Shown here piece by piece: positions 58,901 through 64,000 of a DNA stretch of 64,000 nucleotides. Under the pieces are notes generated by a model that saw nothing but the letters and a program-made list of their open reading frames with translations, had not been told where the DNA came from and did no database searches. The stretch is from Carya illinoinensis. Its lineage: Eukaryota; Streptophyta; Magnoliopsida; Fagales; Juglandaceae. The DNA lies in assembly GCF_018687715.1 (NCBI RefSeq), contig NC_056758.1, forward strand, positions 37,481,467 through 37,545,466. The letters run 5' to 3'. The position numbers were made by a program, and so were the translations under genes. Each line of letters starts with the position of its first letter. The stretch's first letter is position 1.

Positions 58901-60638
58901 GAAGTAGCTCTGATCTTTCTTTTTTTTGGTTTTTTTTTTTTTTTATTAAAAATGTTCTATATATTGTGATCTTATTTTGACTACCAAGTCAGAAAAGTAA
59001 TAGAGATTATAATGTAAATATTAGTTCTAGATAGATGCTTTAACAACGGAAAAAAATTTTAATATTATAAAAATAAATATTTCACGCGTTATGTTAAATT
59101 ATAAATTTATTTTTATTTTAAAATAAATCTAAGAAATAAGATATAAAGTCATAATTTTTTTAATTGCAACGTACACCTGGAATACGTACATTTAGCGATC
59201 AATTTGATTTAAAATTGATTAGACATTGCCTTTTCAACGTATGCTCAGTGTAGTTAGGCTAACAGTGAGAGTCCACAGAAAGTCTAGCTAGCTCGATCTG
59301 TAGAAATGTTATTTTTCAAAGCTTCATAAATGATACCCACTTGACATTTTTAATATTTTATCCTTCTAGCTAACATCAGAAAGTGGTTAACTGTATATCG
59401 GAATAGGGGCCGTAAGAAATCATTGAGGCACTTTTGGAATAATGCGACCAGGATGTGGCCCTTAGACAACGTCTTGGCGTCTTAGAGGAATGGTGTCACC
59501 AAATAGAAGTAGCGCATGAGACAAGTGACAACGAATTGATAACAGAAAAATATTCAGGAAATTGGAATCGCAAAATTAGGACTTCAAGAAGAGATATTTT
59601 ATAAGCCCACGATTGAAGGCCGAAGCAAAACGCGCTAAATTGGGATCTTCTATGCGATTTTTAATATATGTAGCTAAAGTCATGAACAAAATGCCCCCAA
59701 TTCAAGCTGGGATTTTCTACTGCTTCTTGCTATTCTTGAGCTGATCTTCCTTCTCAACCACAGCCCTTCATAATTAGATCCTTGCATCAAGTGGCCTTTA
59801 ATTTGAGAGATGGGAAAGCAGATCAACTCCTAGAAAGTTTGTAGACATTTAATTTGAGAGATGGAAAGCAGAAGCTAGTGAGAAGGCAGCAAAGAAAACA
59901 TTTTGAGTTTTTTTCTAAAAAAAGGTGAAATAACATTTTTCTCTGTTTCGAGAGGACCAAATACCAAGAAACAAAAGGAATTATATGCAAAAAGATACCT
60001 TCAATGATTTGATATTTTACCTTTTACCCTTTTGTTTACTAGGATCCAGAGCCACAAGGGTGCTTGAGACAACAATAGAGTGGAAACTCAAACATGAGCC
60101 CCATCATACTAATAGTTATTTTTGACATCATAAAATTGTTGCTTAATGGTTTATGCCACCCTGCAATCATTTTGCACGCTTAAATTACTATGATGGTTAC
60201 CATTAAGTATTTCCAGAATTTCCATTTCAAGCTAGCAGCACTAAAACGAAAATCATGGTAAAAATTTATGCAAGACATGCAATAACATTCATGCTCTCTC
60301 TTTCCAACGATCACTGGCATTCCAGTGCTAGTTTGGTTCACATCATAATACGCTACACGTAAATAACAGCCTATTAAAACTCTACTTGAGTTACAACAAT
60401 CAATGAGCTTGGAAAGAGCTGATACATTACTGACTCATGCTTCATTCCATACAACAATTTAATATGAAGAACATAACTATGCGGTTTTACCATACAGATT
60501 ATTATAATGACAATCATTTTCCAGAGAAATTGTTACCGCTGAGAACCAAAGATCTGATTTGGCTGCACTGTGGAGCTTCAAAATCATTGACCCAAGAATT
60601 TCAAGATGTCGACCAAATGACCTGAAGGAAGCAAGATG
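52189..60638. other. Intergenic region without recognisable genes
   Basis: AT-rich, with (TA)n at about 52711-52731 and 58649-58674 and (GA)n at 55908-55957. Reading frames are short, mostly created by simple repeats, and show no known motif. A 20 bp perfect palindrome is at 53407-53426. A minus-strand stretch at about 55975-56090 (PQEPPGDEGQFSDDLINLL) looks somewhat protein-like, but no family or splice context could be assigned. Confidence 0.55.
55908..55957. repeat. (GA)n microsatellite
   Basis: About 50 bp of perfect GA repeat in intergenic DNA. It causes a false Leu-Ser repeat frame on the minus strand. Confidence 0.9.
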
Positions 60639-61826
60639 TCATTGGAAGGACTTGAGGTGGAATATTTGGCAGCTGGGGACGTATGATCTCTTTGTTGCAG
60701 CCTGTTCAAACTTCTTAAAGGCTGTTTCATTCTCTTCTAAGTTAGTCTGAATAAAATATCGTATCCACCAGGACGAGCTCCTCAATTTAGCCTACAGAAA
60801 GAAAAAGTCAGCATGTTATTCTTATGAGAACAATATAGAAATTAACATTCAGTTTGGCAGCAACATCCATCCAGTTGCAGGAAGATAAACAAGAAGTAAA
60901 AGGTAACATCTGCCTCAAAGTAAGCACATGAAAAGGCATAGCCATCACTGAAAGAAATGTAATTTTCCAAAAAGCCTCCATGACATGGTTCTGGCACTCT
61001 TATGAAAATTGTCGCAGGACAAAGGCTTTTATACCAAATAGGTTGCAGAATTTAATTATCTGGATTCAGGGTTTGTAGGCTTCCGGATAGCTAGTGATAA
61101 AAATATTTTGTGAAGGCAGACTGAAAGTATTAGGGAATATATGATTTCTGTAAGGAAAGTAAAGGATTTTGAGACAAAACAAGAAGGAAAAATTAAGCGT
61201 TAGATGACTGTTCTGGTGCTGTATAACAGTGAGTTGGGATTTGTATTTGGACTTTCTTGGATTATAATGGAAATTTTTATAAAGGGGTGGTTTGGGGTTT
61301 CACAATTGGGATTATAAGGATGGAATATTCAAAGAATAACAGGAAAAAAAAATGATAGATGAACCCCAAGCATTAAGGTTTCCAATCTCACACCTTGAAT
61401 AGGGTTGCATCACACAATCCTCAAAGGGAAGTAAATCAAAAAAGGAAAACTTCTCTTGAATACAATGAAAGGACCATCTTAAATGGTATAGGCATTACTA
61501 ATCTCATTATACTTTCCATCACAATTCAAAGGGCTAAAAACATTTCAACTCTGAGGTGGCCGAAGCTCAAGGCATCTAGAGGTCAGAGGTTTACTTATTA
61601 TTGGGGTAATTCTCTTAGAACATAGCCTTAATTGGGTGGCTCCTTGCAAGCTACCCAGCTTTAATTACATTCACTGGGTCATTTTGCCTTTGGATTACTT
61701 TTCACGTTCTATAACCACATTATTTTTCTCACCTGTCGGAAACTGAAAAAACTAGATAAAGATTACATTTGCATATTCACAAGAAGGTATCTGGAATAGA
61801 CTGGAAAGCATAACATCCCCCAAAAT

Positions 61827-61857
<31 letters not shown>

Positions 61858-62171
61858 TATTTTTCTCTCTCTCTCTGTCTGTCTCTCATGCACACACACA
61901 CACGCACGTGCACACAAAATGCAAGGCTATCATTTGATTGGACATCCCAACAACATAAGTAGTTTGATCCAAAAGGTCAGCATAGGATATAAACTGTCAT
62001 TGGAAATCAATATAAAGGTTACTATTGGCCATTTGACATCCAAATTCAAGGTTTAACAAACACATGCATAGCAATTAAGGAAAATGCTATGATTGTACAA
62101 GTGACTACCACTTACCGCCCTTCCAAATTTGGACACATCAGAAACTCTAGCTCTCTGGTGACCAGGATAGC
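60639..62171 (-). CDS. Two 3'-terminal exons of an unidentified gene (partial)
   Basis: A minus-strand exon at 62116-62171 (AG acceptor CATGTAG, donor GTAAGT) encodes YPGHQRARVSDVSKFGRA. It joins in phase to 60639-60791 (acceptor TTTCTGTAG), encoding AKLRSSSWWIRYFIQTNLEE, then FKKFEQAATK, to a stop at 60639-60641. The clean splice signals and protein-like composition support a real gene, but I do not recognise the family. Earlier exons would lie above 62171, perhaps outside the window. The LINE at 62574-63615 would then be in an intron. The last 16 residues look less conserved in character, so the true end may differ. Confidence 0.5.
60792..62115. other. Putative intron / non-coding DNA
   Basis: Between the two candidate exons. 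Contains a (CA)n run at about 61831-61856 and CT/CA-rich sequence to 61915. No other coding exon recognised. Confidence 0.45.
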
Positions 62172-62573
62172 CTACATGGCAAATATTTAAAGAAAAAAAT
62201 CACCAAAAAGTTAAAAAAAAAAAAATTATTTATATACATTTCTCAATTGAAGTATGAAATTAGTCTGAAATCAGAAACAACGTCTTTAAAGCTTAAATTG
62301 TTGAGGAAAAATGAACAAAATTGTGAAAAACCCAAAAGAAAAAGTTGTCATCTGTGGAAAATATGAATATTAAATACATGGGAATGAATGGACGAATTCA
62401 CATACTCAAAGTTGGGGGCAGGTTAGCGGGGTGGGTAGAAAAAGAAAAACAACCAACAACAGACTGGCTACATATGAAGTCAAATAGATTTATTACTGTT
62501 ACAGAAACAATGGGAAAAACAAAAAATGAATGAGACAAAAAAACTGCTAGTGAATTGGTACTTATTTCATTTT

Positions 62574-63570
62574 TTTTTTCGATGCTAGACATGGATCTGC
62601 TTGGGGTGGTTGGCGCTCCAATGAAGTGAGAGGGGGACATGGAGTGGGATTATGGAAGTTTATAAGGAGGGGGTGGTCTTGCTTTGAAAAACACATTTGT
62701 TTTGTAGCAGGAGAGGGAAACCGAATCAGTTTTTGGTAGGATGTGGTGTGGAGAGCATGCCTTGGAAAGAGCCTTTCCGGTTCTCTATCGTATTGCTACT
62801 AATAGGGAGGCTTCAGTGGCAGATATGCGACTACTCTCTCATGATTCTCATAAGTGGAATATCCTTTTTAATAGAGACTTCCATGATTGGGAAGTACCTA
62901 TTGTTGCAGATTTTTTCAGCCTCTTATACTCCATGGGGCCTTTTGTGACACAGCATGATCAATTGAAGTAGAGGTCTAATAACCACAAGAAGTGTACGGT
63001 TAGGGGGTACTATCAAATTTTGACAACACAAGATCATCCTAAATTCCCTTGGAAGAACATTTGGAGGACATGTGTGCCTTCCAAAGTTGCTTTCTTTGTA
63101 TGGAACGCCGCTCTTGAGAAGAATCTGACCATGGACAATCTGAGGAAGAGGGGTTGTGTAGTTATGGATTGGTGTTATTTATGTAAAAATAAATGGAGAA
63201 TCTGTGGACCATCTCTTATTGCATTGTGAGGTAACAAGGGAGTTGTGGGATGAGATTTTTCACAGGGTTGAAGTGGCTTGGGTTATGCCTGCAAGGGTGG
63301 TGGATTTGTTGGGTTGCTGGAGGAAGATACAAGGTTGTCATCAAGTAGCAGTTGTATGGAAGAAGATTCCATTGTGCATCATGTGGTGTATTTGGTTGGA
63401 AAGGAATGCGCGTGCTTTGGTTTTCTGCTATTATACTAAATGGGGACAACGTTCATGATTTCCTCTCTTTAATTTATTGCTCTTAGAATGTATTTAGGTG
63501 TGCTATGTATACTTCCTGTGTACGCGGGCTATGCCTATTTCTTTAAGATCAATAATATTTTTTCTCTTAC

Positions 63571-63615
<45 letters not shown>
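62574..63615 (+). mobile_element. 5'-truncated LINE (L1-type) 3' end with poly(A) tail
   Basis: A 13 bp target duplication CTTATTTCATTTT lies at 62561-62573 and, after the poly(A), at 63616-63628. About 1 kb of LINE ORF2 C-terminus is retained: GNRISFWQDVWCGEHAL, FPWKNIWRTCVPSKVAFFVW, LRKRGCVVMDWCYLC and, after a frameshift, VDHLLLHCEVTRELW. This is the zinc-binding domain found after reverse transcriptase in plant LINEs (zf-RVT). Two frame breaks (near 62968 and 63200) make it inactive. The tail is about 40 A (63575-63615). Truncation with poly(A) is typical of target-primed reverse transcription. Confidence 0.92.
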
Positions 63616-63617
<2 letters not shown>

Positions 63618-63695
63618 TATTTCATTTTAAGCCATCTCAGTAAATGAAAAGGTCATCTTTCATTTTTTTTTTTAAAGTCTTATAGCAGTATAGCA

Positions 63696-64000
63696 TAGGG
63701 GTGAGATCAGACCGGCCATAGTCCGGTACGGTCCGGTCCAATTTTTCTAGGACCGAATTCATTCGGTCCGGTCCCGGTCCAAGGGTTTTTCACCTCGAAC
63801 CGGACCAGACCGAATGAAATATATATATATTTTTTATTACTTATATATATTATTTATATAAATAATTGTATATAATTAATTATTAATATATCACAATATT
63901 ATACTAGTATTATATTCTTTAATATATAACTATAATATATAATACTAGTATCATTAATATATTAACATATTATAAAAGTTATAATATAAATTATAGTATG
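63696..64000. mobile_element. End of a hAT-like element, cut by window edge
   Basis: Begins TAGGGGTGAGATCAGACCGG, and the first 120 bp are packed with CCGGTCC/GGACCG words in both orientations, followed by an AT-rich core. This layout (TAGGG terminus and GC-rich subterminal repeats) resembles the hAT at 7890-12895. The other end and the target duplication lie outside the window. Confidence 0.45.

Overview
This is nuclear DNA of a flowering plant, very probably a woody eudicot. The evidence is AT-rich intergenic DNA with many (GA)n and (TA)n microsatellites, GT-AG introns, nested Ty1/copia LTR retrotransposons primed by the initiator tRNA-Met, hAT elements, a LINE, and a plant-type 1-aminocyclopropane-1-carboxylate synthase (ACS) gene. 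A Fagales-like tree (walnut/hickory/oak type) is plausible from the style of the small repeats, but that is a weak inference. No prokaryotic genes, rRNA, convincing tRNA or CRISPR arrays were seen.

Layout. 1-715: 5' end of a minus-strand Copia element leaving the window. About 725-19583: duplication copy A with ACS-A (four exons, 1509-3378, minus strand). Copy A is inflated by a 10.3 kb minus-strand Copia (Copia-1, 3598-13875), which itself carries a 415 bp hAT-type MITE and a 5.0 kb autonomous-looking hAT element. That hAT holds a broken piece of a PPR gene. Copy A also contains a 1.34 kb solo LTR (17179-18516). 19986-23295: a 5'-truncated plus-strand Copia (Copia-4). 23517-42406: five exons of a broken OSCA/CSC1-like cation channel gene (minus strand). 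The intron between its fourth and fifth visible exons has been stretched to 16 kb by a Copia fragment (Copia-3), into which a 7.3 kb gag-only LTR element (24565-31891) and a 5.5 kb Copia (Copia-2, 32295-37774) have jumped. Copia-2 carries a second copy of the 400 bp MITE. About 44829-52188: duplication copy B with ACS-B (45599-47459) and none of copy A's insertions. 52189-60638: largely featureless intergenic DNA. 60639-62171: two exons of an unidentified minus-strand gene. 62574-63615: a 5'-truncated LINE with poly(A) and target duplication. 63696-64000: the end of another hAT-like element.

Biology. The only clearly functional host genes are the two ACS paralogues. They encode 472-residue, pyridoxal-phosphate-dependent enzymes catalysing the committed step of ethylene synthesis. 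The proteins differ at six positions, four of them in the C-terminal regulatory part, and both have an unusual version of the degradation tag of type-2 ACS. Copia-1 landed about 50 bp upstream of the ACS-A TATA box, so ACS-A lost its native upstream promoter while ACS-B kept it. The remaining content is a clear record of nested transposition: seven insertions have target-site duplications that can be read directly, and copy B supplies the empty sites for two of them.
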